A stretch of 57,264 bases of DNA from Roseateles_B flavus (GTDB lineage Bacteria > Pseudomonadota > Gammaproteobacteria > Burkholderiales > Burkholderiaceae_C): contig NZ_JBDPZC010000019.1 in the NCBI RefSeq assembly GCF_039872765.1, positions 1 through 57,264 of the forward strand. Direction: 5' to 3'. Of this stretch, positions 33,486 to 42,307 are shown piece after piece; the first letter of the stretch is position 1; each line of letters starts with the position of its first letter. Under the pieces are notes generated by a model. That model worked only from the letters and a program-made list of their open reading frames with translations. It searched no databases and was not told where the DNA came from. The position numbers and the translations under genes are program-made.

Positions 33486-33590
33486 ATGCAGAGCATGAAG
33501 GAGCAGCACGGCGCCCGCGCCGGCGCTCGTGAGCAATCGCGCCCTCGGGCGCAGCAGGGTCGCGCGATCGCGGCCCGGCAGGAGGTTTGA
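33486..33590 (+). CDS. 34-aa basic small open reading frame in bkd operon
   Basis: ATG 33486 to TGA 33588-33590 encodes a 34-residue Arg/Gln/Ala-rich peptide (MQSMKEQHGARAGAREQS...). It has GGAG 8 nt before its ATG, and its stop overlaps the bkdB start codon (TGATG), an arrangement typical of translational coupling. It may be only a translated spacer that feeds ribosomes to bkdB. No family is known to me. Confidence 0.3.
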   Translation: MQSMKEQHGARAGAREQSRPRAQQGRAIAARQEV

Positions 33591-34897
33591 TGAGCATTCA
33601 TACGATCAAGATGCCCGACATCGGCGAAGGCATCGTCGAAGTCGAGCTGGTGGCCTGGCATGTGAAGCCGGGCGATGTGGTGCGCGAGGACCAGGTCGTC
33701 GCGGACGTGATGACGGACAAGGCCACGGTCGAGATTCCGTCTCCGGTCAAGGGCGTGGTCCAGCGCCTCGGTGCCGAGGCAGGCACCGTGATGCGCGTGG
33801 GCTCGGCGCTGATCGAGATCGCGATCGAAGGCGCGGCACCGGTGGAGACCGCGCCGGCCGCCGCGCCTGCCGCTGCAGCGGCCCCGGCACCCCTACCGGC
33901 ACCGGCCGCGCCCGCGATGCCTGCGCATGCGCCGGCTGTGCCCGCCGTGCCGGGCGCCCGCCCCATCGCCTCGCCCTCGGTGCGCCGCCGTGCCTGGGAG
34001 CTGGGCGTGGACCTGTCCCAAGTGCGCGCCACCGGCACCGCCGGTCGCATCATGCACGCGGACGTGGAGGCCTTCGCGGCCTCCCATCCACACGGCCTGC
34101 AGCCCGGCAGTGGCGCGCCCTTCGCGAACGTGCCGGGCGCCACCGCGGCGGCCGCCCCCGTGCGGCCCAGCGAGCGTCATCTGGTCTCGCCCCGCGGTGA
34201 CGGCATCGAGGCCAGCAAGGTCACGGGCCTGCGTCGCAAGATTGCCGAGAAGATGCAGGAGAGCAAGCGCCGCATCCCGCACTTCAGCTATGTGGAAGAG
34301 GTGGACGTCACCGAGCTGGAAGCCCTGCGCGAGCGCCTCAACGCCCTGCATGGCAAGACCCGCGGCAAGCTGACGGTGCTGCCGCTGCTGGTGCGCGCGG
34401 TGTGCCGCTCGCTGCGCGACTTCCCGCAGATCAACGCGCGCTTCGATGACGACGCCGGCGTGGTCAACCGCTACGAGGCCATGCACCTGGGCATCGCCGC
34501 GCAGACGCCGTCCGGGCTGATGGTGCCGGTGATCCGCCATGCCGAGGCCCTGGACCTCTGGAGCTGCGCGGCCGAGATCCGCCGCCTGGCGGAGGTGGCC
34601 CGCACCGGCAAGGCCACGCGGGACGAGCTCAGCGGCTCCACCTTCACCATCTCCAGCCTGGGGCCGCTGGGCGGCATCGTCACCACGCCGGTGATCAACC
34701 ATCCCGAGGTGGGGATCCTGGGCGTGAACCGCATCGTCGAACGGCCCATGTTCAGGAGCGGCCAGGTGGTGGCGCGCCTGCTGATGAACCTGTCCTCGTC
34801 CTTCGACCACCGCGTGGTGGACGGGCAGGACGCGGCCGAGTTCATCCAGTCCATCCGCGCGCAGCTGGAGGCGCCGGCCACGCTGTTCATCGACTGA
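33590..34897 (+). CDS. bkdB: Branched-chain oxoacid dehydrogenase E2 (lipoamide acyltransferase)
   Basis: A 435-aa E2 core protein. The lipoyl domain holds VMTDKATVEIP with the lipoylated Lys44. An Ala/Pro-rich linker (residues ~85-125) follows, then the E3-binding domain ASPSVRRRAWELGVDLSQV. The catalytic acyltransferase domain contains GLRRKIAEKMQESKRRIPHF and ends with the active-site motif FDHRVVDGQDAAEF. It transfers branched-chain acyl groups to CoA. GGAGG precedes the ATG by 4 nt. No lpdV (E3) follows; a strong terminator ends the operon, so E3 must be encoded elsewhere. Confidence 0.95.
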   Translation: MSIHTIKMPDIGEGIVEVELVAWHVKPGDVVREDQVVADVMTDKATVEIPSPVKGVVQRLGAEAGTVMRVGSALIEIAIEGAAPVETAPAAAPAAAAAPAPLPAPAAPAMPAHAPAVPAVPGARPIASPSVRRRAWELGVDLSQVRATGTAGRIMHADVEAFAASHPHGLQPGSGAPFANVPGATAAAAPVRPSERHLVSPRGDGIEASKVTGLRRKIAEKMQESKRRIPHFSYVEEVDVTELEALRERLNALHGKTRGKLTVLPLLVRAVCRSLRDFPQINARFDDDAGVVNRYEAMHLGIAAQTPSGLMVPVIRHAEALDLWSCAAEIRRLAEVARTGKATRDELSGSTFTISSLGPLGGIVTTPVINHPEVGILGVNRIVERPMFRSGQVVARLLMNLSSSFDHRVVDGQDAAEFIQSIRAQLEAPATLFID

Positions 34898-34917
34898 CGC
34901 AGCGCCGCACCAAGGAC

Positions 34918-34944
34918 AAGGGCGGCCCGCGGGCCGCCCTTTTT
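34918..34944 (+). terminator. Rho-independent terminator after bkdB
   Basis: AAGGGCGGCCC/GGGCCGCCCTT forms an 11-bp stem with a 2-nt loop, followed by a T-run (34940-34944). It ends the bkd operon and lies just beyond the end of the convergent exopolysaccharide operon, which it may also serve. Confidence 0.9.
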
Positions 34945-34963
34945 CATGGCGAGGCAGGCCCGC

Positions 34964-36658
34964 TCAGCGGCTGGCCTGCTCCACGGCCTCGGCGTAGCGG
35001 CCGTAGAAGCTCTGGTCGCGCAGGCCGGACTTGGTCAGCACCCAGGCCGCCAGCAGGTTGCCGCGCGAGAGCATGGGGCTCTTGGGCTGCAGGGCCGAGC
35101 TCAGACAGTGGGCCGTGTGCTGGTCCTTGAGCATCTTGGTGTCGTCCTCGTCGTAGCAGGCTTCCCACTGGTAGCGCAGCTTGAGTTCCTGCGGCACGGG
35201 GATGGGGCAGGGATCATGGCCCGGATAGGCCTGCCAGGGCACCTGCGCGATGGGGCCGGGCAGGGCCAGCAGGATGCGGTTGTAGACGCGGTGGTTGAGC
35301 AGGTCCTCGTTGGGGCCGGCCAGGACCTTGGCGATGACGCGGGCATCGAAGAAGGGCAGGGCGAAGTCGAAGCCCTTCTTGTGCACCGTCTCGAAGTGTC
35401 CGATCAGGTGGCGGCGCTGGTCGTTGAGCAGCAGGAACAGGTAGGCGGCCTTGGCCGGCACGCGGTCCCAGCGGCGCAGCTCCGCCGCGACCTCGGTCTG
35501 CAGTCGCCGCGCCAACTCGCGGTAGCGCGGGCGCAGCGCGCGCGAGGGCACGCCCCACTTGTTCTTGCGGCACAGCAGGGCGGCGGCCTCGTCGTAGCGG
35601 CGCTCGGTGGCCAGCTGGACGATCTGCTCGTCCAGGTAGACATGGCCCAGGCCCACGCTGCCGCCATCGCCCGACCAGATCCGGCGGTCGAAGTTGCGGC
35701 CACCGTCCTGCGCCTTCCAGGCGGAGATGGTCTGGATCTGCTTGTTGTCGAAGTTGTCCGGGCCCAGCGGGAACTCGAAATGCTGCGTGCCCAGGGCGGC
35801 CGCGGCCATGCGGCCGAAGGTGAGGTCCTGGGTGTCGCTGGGCGCGAAGTTCAGCGTGTTGAGGCGGATGCCGCTGTGGGCCAGGCTGGCGGCGATCAGG
35901 CGCGAATCCATGCCCCCGGAGAGGAAGGCCGTCTGCTCCTGCGCCTCGCCCTGGCGGTCCTGCACGGCCTGCAGGAAGGTCTCGTAGAGCTCGGTCTCGT
36001 AGGGCTTGCCCGCGTCCAGCGGGGTCAGGTCTTGCCAGTCGTGGTAGGTCTGGCGATGGGCGCCGGCAGCGGTGGCTTCGATCAGCTCGGCGCCGTAGCA
36101 GGCGCGGATGCCCAGGTAGCGCGTGCGCTCGGCCAGGGGGAAAGCCATGGAGGCGATCTCGAGCACGCCCTGCGGGTCCGGCTCCAGCACGATCACCTCG
36201 CCCATGCCCTGCAGCAGCCAGCGCGCATTGGTGAAGAAATGGATGCCGCGGTGCTGGCCGGTGTAGAGGGTGCGCACGCCCAGCTTGTCGGTGAAGGCGT
36301 GGAGGCGGGCGTGCTTCGGGTCCAGGCGCAGGCCGCAGAAGGTGCCGTGGGACTGTTCGAGCAGGCCGCGCAGATCGCCCTGGGCGAAGTGCACCAGGGC
36401 CTCCGTCTGCGGCACGCGCTGGCCGCCTTGCTGCAGGATGGGCTCGCCGGCCAGCAGGGCCAGGCTGCCATCCTCCAGACGGTGATGGGAGACCGGGGCC
36501 CAGATGCCCAGCTCGTGCCACACGGCGAAGAGCCCGGGGGCCTCGGTGGCCTCGATGGGGGCAGCGCCCAGTTCACGGCGCAGGGCAGCGGAGGCCGCGG
36601 CCTTGAGCCGCTGCAGGTCCTCCGGGGTGCCGCCGACGGCCGCAAAGAAAATCGCCAT
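34964..36658 (-). CDS. Asparagine synthase-like protein without catalytic N-terminal Cys
   Basis: A 564-aa protein with the asparagine synthetase B layout: an N-terminal Ntn-hydrolase-like half (SHGTFCGLRLD, TDKLGVRTLYTG) and a C-terminal synthetase half with the ATP-pyrophosphatase motif SGGMDS (residues 247-252). It begins MAIFFAAVGG, so the Met-Cys that acts as glutaminase nucleophile is absent. It may therefore use ammonia or an amine donor, or modify a sugar acid during polysaccharide synthesis, as related proteins do in exopolysaccharide clusters. Last gene of the minus-strand operon; its start overlaps the flippase stop. Confidence 0.85.
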   Translation of the reverse strand: MAIFFAAVGGTPEDLQRLKAAASAALRRELGAAPIEATEAPGLFAVWHELGIWAPVSHHRLEDGSLALLAGEPILQQGGQRVPQTEALVHFAQGDLRGLLEQSHGTFCGLRLDPKHARLHAFTDKLGVRTLYTGQHRGIHFFTNARWLLQGMGEVIVLEPDPQGVLEIASMAFPLAERTRYLGIRACYGAELIEATAAGAHRQTYHDWQDLTPLDAGKPYETELYETFLQAVQDRQGEAQEQTAFLSGGMDSRLIAASLAHSGIRLNTLNFAPSDTQDLTFGRMAAAALGTQHFEFPLGPDNFDNKQIQTISAWKAQDGGRNFDRRIWSGDGGSVGLGHVYLDEQIVQLATERRYDEAAALLCRKNKWGVPSRALRPRYRELARRLQTEVAAELRRWDRVPAKAAYLFLLLNDQRRHLIGHFETVHKKGFDFALPFFDARVIAKVLAGPNEDLLNHRVYNRILLALPGPIAQVPWQAYPGHDPCPIPVPQELKLRYQWEACYDEDDTKMLKDQHTAHCLSSALQPKSPMLSRGNLLAAWVLTKSGLRDQSFYGRYAEAVEQASR

Positions 36659-38106
36659 TACGAATCCTTGTTCAAACGGGTGGCCAGCTGCGCCTGCAGC
36701 CACTGCCGGAAGGCGCGGTCCACGACGAGCAGCGCCAGCACGTAGCTCAGCACCCCCAGCGAGCCCGGCACCAGCAGCTGCCACAGCGGCTGTGCCGGCA
36801 CGAGGTGCCTGGCGGCCATCACCACGCCCACCAGGGGCAGGCAGGCCAGCAGGCCGTTGCGGAAGGTGCCCAGGACGGAACGCAGCGGCAAGTCTAGCAA
36901 GCGGGCGCTGCGGGGGGAGTTGAGCAGGAAGACCAGGGGCACGCCCACCGTCCAGGCCGCAGCCAGGCCGTTGGCGCCCCACAGCAGGCCGCCAGCGGCA
37001 AAGCCCAGGGGCATCACCAGCGCGCCGGTGATCGTGTTCCTGAAGTCGGCGCCCGCATGGCCGGTGGCAATGAGGGCGGTGGCCAGGATGGCACTGCACA
37101 GGCGCAGGGGCACGGCCAGCGCGATCAGCTGCAGGGCCGGTGCCGCATCAGCCCATTGCTGCCCGATGACCAGCAGCACCAGCGGCTGGGCCAGCAGGGC
37201 CAGCAGGGCGCAGCTGGGCAGGGAGACCAGGTTCAGCGCACGCAGCCCCTTCAGCAGCTCGGGCGGCACGGCCTGCCCGCTGTTCTTGAGCTTGGCGATG
37301 GCACTGAAGGCCACCTGGTTGACCACCTGCATGGACTTCTGCAGCGGCAGCGAGGCCAGCGTGAGCGCCACGGAATAGAGGCCCAGGGCCGCCGTGCTCA
37401 GCAGCTTGGCGCCGATCAGCACGTCCACCTGGGACATGAACCACCAGGTGAAGCGGCTGGCCGTGAGGTTGCTGCCATAGGACAGCAGGCCGCGCAGCTG
37501 CTGGAAGTCGGCATTGGGCCAGACCCGCGTGTGCGAGCGCAGGTGCAGCACCAGGGTCCGCACCAGGGCCCCGGCCAGGTTGCCCAGCAGCAGCGCCCAG
37601 ACGCCATGGCCGGCATAGGCCAGGCCCAGGGCGCTGAGGCTGGTGACGATGACGGAGGCGATGTCGGCGAAGGCGATGGCCTTGAAGTCCATCTCCCGGC
37701 GCAGCACCGATTCCGGCACCGTGCTGAGGGCCGAGATGAGGAAGATCAGCCCGGCCGGCCGCAGCAGCTCCGCCAGGCGCGGATCATTGAAGAAGTGCGC
37801 CAGCGGCGCCGCGCCCAGCCACAGCGCCCCGTTGAGCACGGTGGCCACCGCCAGCATGGCGCCGAAAACGGCGCCGCAGGTCCGGCGGTCCAGGGTTTCG
37901 CCACGCACCAGGGCCGAGCCAAAGCCGAACTCGTTGAGGTTGGACAGCAGGGTGATGACCATCATGGTCATCGCCATCAGGCCGTAGTCGCTGGTCTGCA
38001 GCAGACGCATGACCACGATGGTGGAGCCCCAGCTGAGCAGCTGGCTCATCAGCTTGCCGATGGCGGACCATTTCAGGCCATGGAGGAAGCGATCGCGTAT
38101 CTGCAT
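36658..38106 (-). CDS. Wzx-like polysaccharide flippase
   Basis: A 482-aa polytopic protein with 12-14 hydrophobic segments. GLKWSAIGKLMSQLLSWGST, VVMRLLQTSDYGLMAMTMM and DYGLMA-type helix 1-2 sequences are typical of the WzxC/Polysacc_synt family. EFGFGSALVRGETLDRRTCG and SYGSNLTASRFTWWFMSQVD are further conserved blocks. It would move undecaprenyl-linked oligosaccharide units across the inner membrane. It overlaps the asparagine-synthase-like gene and follows the acetyltransferase gene by 21 nt. Confidence 0.92.
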   Translation of the reverse strand: MQIRDRFLHGLKWSAIGKLMSQLLSWGSTIVVMRLLQTSDYGLMAMTMMVITLLSNLNEFGFGSALVRGETLDRRTCGAVFGAMLAVATVLNGALWLGAAPLAHFFNDPRLAELLRPAGLIFLISALSTVPESVLRREMDFKAIAFADIASVIVTSLSALGLAYAGHGVWALLLGNLAGALVRTLVLHLRSHTRVWPNADFQQLRGLLSYGSNLTASRFTWWFMSQVDVLIGAKLLSTAALGLYSVALTLASLPLQKSMQVVNQVAFSAIAKLKNSGQAVPPELLKGLRALNLVSLPSCALLALLAQPLVLLVIGQQWADAAPALQLIALAVPLRLCSAILATALIATGHAGADFRNTITGALVMPLGFAAGGLLWGANGLAAAWTVGVPLVFLLNSPRSARLLDLPLRSVLGTFRNGLLACLPLVGVVMAARHLVPAQPLWQLLVPGSLGVLSYVLALLVVDRAFRQWLQAQLATRLNKDS

Positions 38107-38127
38107 CGATGGGATCGGCGCCCGGCC

Positions 38128-39060
38128 TCAGGCCGGCAGGCGCGACAGCTCCTCGGCCGTGGTGTAGATGGTGAGACCACGCTGCGCATCCTGCTCGAGG
38201 TGGCGGTAGAACTCGTCGGCCCGGATCCACCAGGAGCGCGCCGGCCCCACCTGGCCGGGATGCAGGATGCCCGCCTTCAGGTAGCGGTCGTAGAAATGCT
38301 GGCGCAGGTCGCCGCGGGACTTGTGGTCGATGCGCCGGCCCTGGAAGGCCGGGTCCAGCGGACGCACCGGCACCGTGATGTCGCGGCCCTGCCAGTCCTT
38401 GCAGGGCATCTTGAACGTCTCGGACATGCGCACCGGCAGCGGGAAGCGCTCGTCCATCAGATCTTCGAGCAGGTGATAGAAGGTCACCGGCCCCATGCTG
38501 ATGCCCAGTCCAAGGATCTTGGCCTTGTGGTGCACACAGCGCTCCCAGGGCGACAGCCGGCCGCACACCGAGGCCGCGAGATGGTGCTGGCCCACGATGT
38601 CCTCGGCCAACGGCCCCAGGGCCGAGACCGAATGCGTCGGGTGGATGCTGCGGCGGATGCCGGGCATCTTCAGAAAGGCCGCGGGCAGGGCGCCCAGGTT
38701 GGAGCCATGCTCGCGAGGATCGAAGACATAGCCCTGCATCTGGCAGGTGGCGTAGATGGTGCCGCCGGGCAGGTAGTAGGTCGGCACGACCAGGGTGCCG
38801 CCAGGGCTGATGGCCTCGTGGATGGCCTCCAGCACCGCCGTGGGGCCGCCCTCCACATAGCCCAGGCTCTTGAGCGAGGAGTGCAGCATCACTGTGTCAC
38901 CCGGGACGATGCCCATGGCGCGCAGGCCGGCGACGATCTCGGCCTTGCTGGTATGCGGCTGCTCGGCCTTGAGCTCGGCGCTGCGACGCCGGGCGCGCCA
39001 GGCGTTCAGCAGGCGCCGCAGCGGCGCCTTGATGCGCTCCTTGAGATCAGGCGCGGCCAT
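38128..39060 (-). CDS. AAC(3) family N-acetyltransferase
   Basis: A 310-aa protein of the aminoglycoside 3-N-acetyltransferase fold. VMLHSSLKSLGYVEGGPTAVLEAI is the N-terminal acetyl-CoA-binding block (shown here in part: HSSLKSLG), followed by GGTLVVPTYY, RRSIHPTHSVSALGP and the LGLGISMGPVTFYHLLED core. In a polysaccharide cluster such enzymes more often acetylate amino-sugars than antibiotics. It overlaps the toroid-protein gene upstream by 14 nt. Confidence 0.85.
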   Translation of the reverse strand: MAAPDLKERIKAPLRRLLNAWRARRRSAELKAEQPHTSKAEIVAGLRAMGIVPGDTVMLHSSLKSLGYVEGGPTAVLEAIHEAISPGGTLVVPTYYLPGGTIYATCQMQGYVFDPREHGSNLGALPAAFLKMPGIRRSIHPTHSVSALGPLAEDIVGQHHLAASVCGRLSPWERCVHHKAKILGLGISMGPVTFYHLLEDLMDERFPLPVRMSETFKMPCKDWQGRDITVPVRPLDPAFQGRRIDHKSRGDLRQHFYDRYLKAGILHPGQVGPARSWWIRADEFYRHLEQDAQRGLTIYTTAEELSRLPA

Positions 39061-40231
39061 CGATGTCCTGCTCCAGCAGATTGGCGTCGATCATGAACTT
39101 GGCCGCCCAGTTGAGGTACTCCCACTGGCCGTAGTCGCCGTCCACCGGGAATGAGCCCTTGACGCCACCGCGCTGGTCCTCGAGGCCGTCGATGGCGATG
39201 GCGCGGCGCACATAGCGGTTGGCCAGCTTGGCGGCGTCGCGGTACTTCTTCTGGCCGGTCAGCTCGTAGAGCATCAGCCAGCTGTGGGCGATCTGGACCT
39301 CGCCGGTCAGGCAGGACCAGTCCACCGCGGCGGACCAGTCGGGCTTCAGGCGGCCGGGGATGAAGCCGTCCGGGCGCAGGGCCGTCATCAGGCCGTCGGC
39401 GGTCTTGATGGCGCGGCGCAGGATGTGCTCGTCCTTCGTGAAGCGGTGCGCTTCCATGAAGCCGCGCAGGGCGTAGCCCAGGGTGTGGGTCAGCGGGGTT
39501 GCGGGGATGTTGAGGCAGCAGTTGGCCAGCCAGCCATTGGCCTGCTGCTGCGTGAAGGCCCATTCGACCTGCCGCAGCGCGGCCTCGGCATAGCCCTGGT
39601 CGCCCACGTGGCGGGCGGCCTCGAACAGGCCCCAGGAAACGTGGGTCTCGTAGGTCTTGTCGCCGCGCTCGGCGAAGGGCGTGGCGTGCTTGCGCCAGCA
39701 GCCGTCGGCGTCCAGCGAGTCGCGCAGGAAGGCGGCCGCCTTGTTCATCGGGGCCAGGTAGGGCTCGCCGAAGGCGCCGACGCCCGAGGCCAGGCCGATC
39801 AGGATCTGGCCGGTGTTGAAGGTGACGGGCACGCGCGGCGTGGCATTGATCTTGCCGCCCATGAAGCCGCCCTCGGGGAACTGGATGGACACCAGCCAGT
39901 CCAGCATGCGGCGGGCGCGCTCAAGGGAGTCGGGGTCCTGGAAGCGCTGGCCGCAGTCGATCATCGTGGAGACGATGTAGCCGGTGGTCTCGGGGTAGGA
40001 CACGGCCCAGCCAGTCTTGAGGCTGAAGTCGCGGGCCACGCCGCCATCGTGCGAGGCGGACTGGTCCTGGGCGCGCTTGAGCCACTGCAGGGCGGCCTTC
40101 ACGGCGGCATCGATGCCGGGGTCCTGGGCGGGCAGGCCGCGCGCGTCCCGGGCGGCTTCGGCCTTGGCCTCGGCGGGCAGGCTGGCCTGCTCACGCCAGT
40201 TGCGGAGAACCTGTTTGGCTGCGTTCAACAT
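39047..40231 (-). CDS. Alpha/alpha-toroid protein of the exopolysaccharide cluster
   Basis: A 394-aa soluble protein with repeating helical hairpins, each ending in a Gly/aromatic turn: WLVSIQFPEGGFMGG, GQILIGLASGVGAFGEPY, THTLGYALRGFMEAHRFT and AHSWLMLYELTGQKKYRD. That pattern is typical of six-hairpin glycosidases, polysaccharide lyases and terpene-cyclase-like folds. No catalytic pair can be named with confidence. It probably cleaves or modifies the cluster's polysaccharide. No signal peptide was seen. Annotation tools may call it squalene cyclase- or prenyltransferase-like because of the fold. Confidence 0.7.
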   Translation of the reverse strand: MLNAAKQVLRNWREQASLPAEAKAEAARDARGLPAQDPGIDAAVKAALQWLKRAQDQSASHDGGVARDFSLKTGWAVSYPETTGYIVSTMIDCGQRFQDPDSLERARRMLDWLVSIQFPEGGFMGGKINATPRVPVTFNTGQILIGLASGVGAFGEPYLAPMNKAAAFLRDSLDADGCWRKHATPFAERGDKTYETHVSWGLFEAARHVGDQGYAEAALRQVEWAFTQQQANGWLANCCLNIPATPLTHTLGYALRGFMEAHRFTKDEHILRRAIKTADGLMTALRPDGFIPGRLKPDWSAAVDWSCLTGEVQIAHSWLMLYELTGQKKYRDAAKLANRYVRRAIAIDGLEDQRGGVKGSFPVDGDYGQWEYLNWAAKFMIDANLLEQDIDGRA

Positions 40232-40252
40232 GCGGTGTCACTCCCTCTTGAA

Positions 40253-41158
40253 TCAGATGACGGCGGGATCCTCGGCCGGGTGGGTGCAGGGCATGGCCGG
40301 GGCGGCCAGGAAGTCCTGCAGCCACTGCGCGCTGAGGTTCAGCGCGGCGGCCCGGTGCTCGGGATCGGAAAAAGTATGGTCGGCCCCGTCCAGCACCTGC
40401 TGGCTGAAGCCGGAGCGGCTGGCCTGCGCGGCCCAGCCGGGCTCGCGCAAGGTCTCGGTGAATTCCTGCGCCGTGAGGTCGGCGCCGGACAGCAGGCACG
40501 TCACGCGGCCGTGCTGGTCCAGTATGCGGGCCAGGCCCTCGCGCATGCCGCTGCGGAAATCGCCGGTGTCCTCGGCGGCGGCAACGCTTCGCCCCATGGC
40601 GCCCAGGGCCGCGCGCAGGCTGCTCCAGCGCACCTGGCCGCCGAACAGCCGGCGCCAGAAATCGGCGCTGACGAGCCGGGCGGGGTAGTAGTGGCGGGTG
40701 CGGGCCTGGGCCAGGCTGCGCTCGCTGCGCACCCACGGGTTGGCCAGCAGCAGGCCGGCCACGCGGGCGTCGCCCCGGCGGGCATGGAGCAGGGCGGCCG
40801 AGGCCCCATCGCACAGGCCCCACAGCAGCACGCGCTCCACGCTCGAGCAGGCCCGCTGGAGGGCGGCGATGGCGGCGTCGATCTCGGGGTCCAGCTGCTC
40901 GAAGCCGACGGCCTCGCCGGGTGCATCACCCATGCCGCGGTGGTCGAAACGCAGGACCGCCGCGCCCTGCCCGGCCAGATGGCGGGCCAGGCTGACGAAG
41001 AAGCGGTGGGCGCCCACACGGTACTGCGGGCCGCCGACCAGCACGATCACGCCCAGGCGCGGCGAGCCGCCCTGGGGCAGGCTCAGGATGCCGGGCAGAC
41101 GCAGGCCTTCGCAGCAAACCGGGCAGACCTGCTCGATCACGGCGGAGCGGGCGCTCAT
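40253..41158 (-). CDS. Hydrolase 1, exosortase A system-associated
   Basis: A 301-aa alpha/beta hydrolase. GVIVLVGGPQYRVGAHRFFV is the oxyanion region, LRFDHRGMGDAPGE the strand-4 turn, and LLWGLCDGASAALLHA the nucleophile elbow with Cys in place of Ser (G-L-C-D-x-A-S-A), a family trait. A C-terminal GADHTFSD gives the catalytic His. The start at 41158 overlaps the partner hydrolase stop by 4 nt. These hydrolases recur in exosortase-A exopolysaccharide loci with an ACP, a ligase and a decarboxylase; their substrate is unknown. Confidence 0.88.
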   Translation of the reverse strand: MSARSAVIEQVCPVCCEGLRLPGILSLPQGGSPRLGVIVLVGGPQYRVGAHRFFVSLARHLAGQGAAVLRFDHRGMGDAPGEAVGFEQLDPEIDAAIAALQRACSSVERVLLWGLCDGASAALLHARRGDARVAGLLLANPWVRSERSLAQARTRHYYPARLVSADFWRRLFGGQVRWSSLRAALGAMGRSVAAAEDTGDFRSGMREGLARILDQHGRVTCLLSGADLTAQEFTETLREPGWAAQASRSGFSQQVLDGADHTFSDPEHRAAALNLSAQWLQDFLAAPAMPCTHPAEDPAVI

Positions 41159-42000
41159 GCGAAGGCCTCTTCGGCGCACAGGGCGCGCAGGCTGCCTTCG
41201 ATGAGGCCCTGGCTGAGGGTCACTTCCTGGCTGGCCCAGAATTGCGGGCCCTGCACGCAGATGGTGCTGGGCTGGTAGCCGGCGGTGCGCCAGGCTTCGA
41301 TGTGCTGGCGGCTGGCGGGCCCGAGGGTCTGCGTGGCCGCGCTGGCCATCTCGCACCACACCAGGCGGGCGCCGGCCACGCCGCCGGGCGGCTTCAGCTG
41401 GGTCGCGGCCAGGGGCAGGGCCAGCTCGGGGCGGACCACATAGCCTGCGGCATGCAGAGCCTGGCCGGCCTGCAGGGCCTGGCGCATGGCGGTGGTGTCG
41501 GCGTAGCTGCGCACGGTGCGGCTCATGTCGGCGGCCAGGCGCAGGCGAAGGAACTGCTGCAAAACCTGCTCGCCGCTGGGCTGGGGCTGCCACATCAGCC
41601 AGTGACAGGCGAGCTGGCGGGCTTGAGCGAAATCGCTGGCCAGCAGGGCGCCGCTGCGCAGGCTCCACAGCCACAGCGGGCTGTCCGGCTCGCCTTCCTG
41701 GCGCAGCCGCTGCAGGGCCAGGTCCAGGTCGTCCAGCCAGGTCTGCCAGCGGGCTTCGCCGTGCTCGCCGGCGCTGTCACCGCAGCCGAAGAGATCGGGC
41801 CACAGCACGGTGAAGCCGGCCTGGCGCAGGGCATCGGCGCCCAGGGCGAGCATGCGGCGGCTGCGGTTGAGCTCCTCCAGCCAGGGCGGGACCAGCAGCA
41901 CCAGGCCGCGGGCAGGGGTGCCGGCGGCGGGCTTGAAGAGGCTCAGGTAGCGCAGGCTGCCGTCACGGCTCTCCAGGAAGAAGGCTGTGGCGGCGTCCAT
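41155..42000 (-). CDS. Hydrolase 2, exosortase A system-associated
   Basis: A 281-aa alpha/beta hydrolase-like protein. LVLLVPPWLEELNRSRRMLA opens the fold, VLWPDLFGCGDSAGEHGEA is the strand-4 turn, and LWLWSLRSGALLASDFA sits where a nucleophile elbow is expected but has no G-x-S-x-G. The C-terminus lacks a clear catalytic His, so it may be non-hydrolytic. Paired with hydrolase 1 by a 4-nt overlap; the ACP gene lies 33 nt upstream. Confidence 0.85.
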   Translation of the reverse strand: MDAATAFFLESRDGSLRYLSLFKPAAGTPARGLVLLVPPWLEELNRSRRMLALGADALRQAGFTVLWPDLFGCGDSAGEHGEARWQTWLDDLDLALQRLRQEGEPDSPLWLWSLRSGALLASDFAQARQLACHWLMWQPQPSGEQVLQQFLRLRLAADMSRTVRSYADTTAMRQALQAGQALHAAGYVVRPELALPLAATQLKPPGGVAGARLVWCEMASAATQTLGPASRQHIEAWRTAGYQPSTICVQGPQFWASQEVTLSQGLIEGSLRALCAEEAFA

Positions 42001-42033
42001 GTTCGGTGCGGGGGCGGACAGGCTGGCCCGGCC

Positions 42034-42285
42034 TCAGGCCGCCAGCTTGGCCTCGACGAAGCGGGTCAGGGCGCCCACAGTCGCGAAGGTCTGGCCGTCG
42101 ATCTCGTCGTCGCCGATGCTGATGCCCAGCTGTTCCTCCAGCGCGGTGATCAGGCTCACCACGGCCATGGAGTCCAGTTCGGGCAGGGCGCCCAGCAGGG
42201 GCGTCTGCGCATCGAACTGCGCGGCGCGGCCCTGGAGGCCGAGCGTTTCGTCGAGGAGGCGGAGCACGTGAGAGGCTGGGGACAT
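42034..42285 (-). CDS. Acyl carrier protein
   Basis: An 83-aa carrier with the four-helix ACP profile. LLGALPELDSMAVVSLITALEE contains the 4'-phosphopantetheine attachment Ser39 in D-S-M. It would hold an acyl or aminoacyl group, presumably loaded by the divergent acyl-CoA ligase at 42484. First gene of the minus-strand exopolysaccharide operon; a hairpin precedes it at 42308-42331. Confidence 0.92.
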   Translation of the reverse strand: MSPASHVLRLLDETLGLQGRAAQFDAQTPLLGALPELDSMAVVSLITALEEQLGISIGDDEIDGQTFATVGALTRFVEAKLAA

Positions 42286-42307
42286 GGGACGACCGGAAAA
42301 GGAAAAG

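Noticed and set aside
38128..39060. Aminoglycoside resistance gene
   Set aside because: The AAC(3) fold is clear, but position inside an EPS operon with overlapping genes favours sugar acetylation; no resistance context is present.
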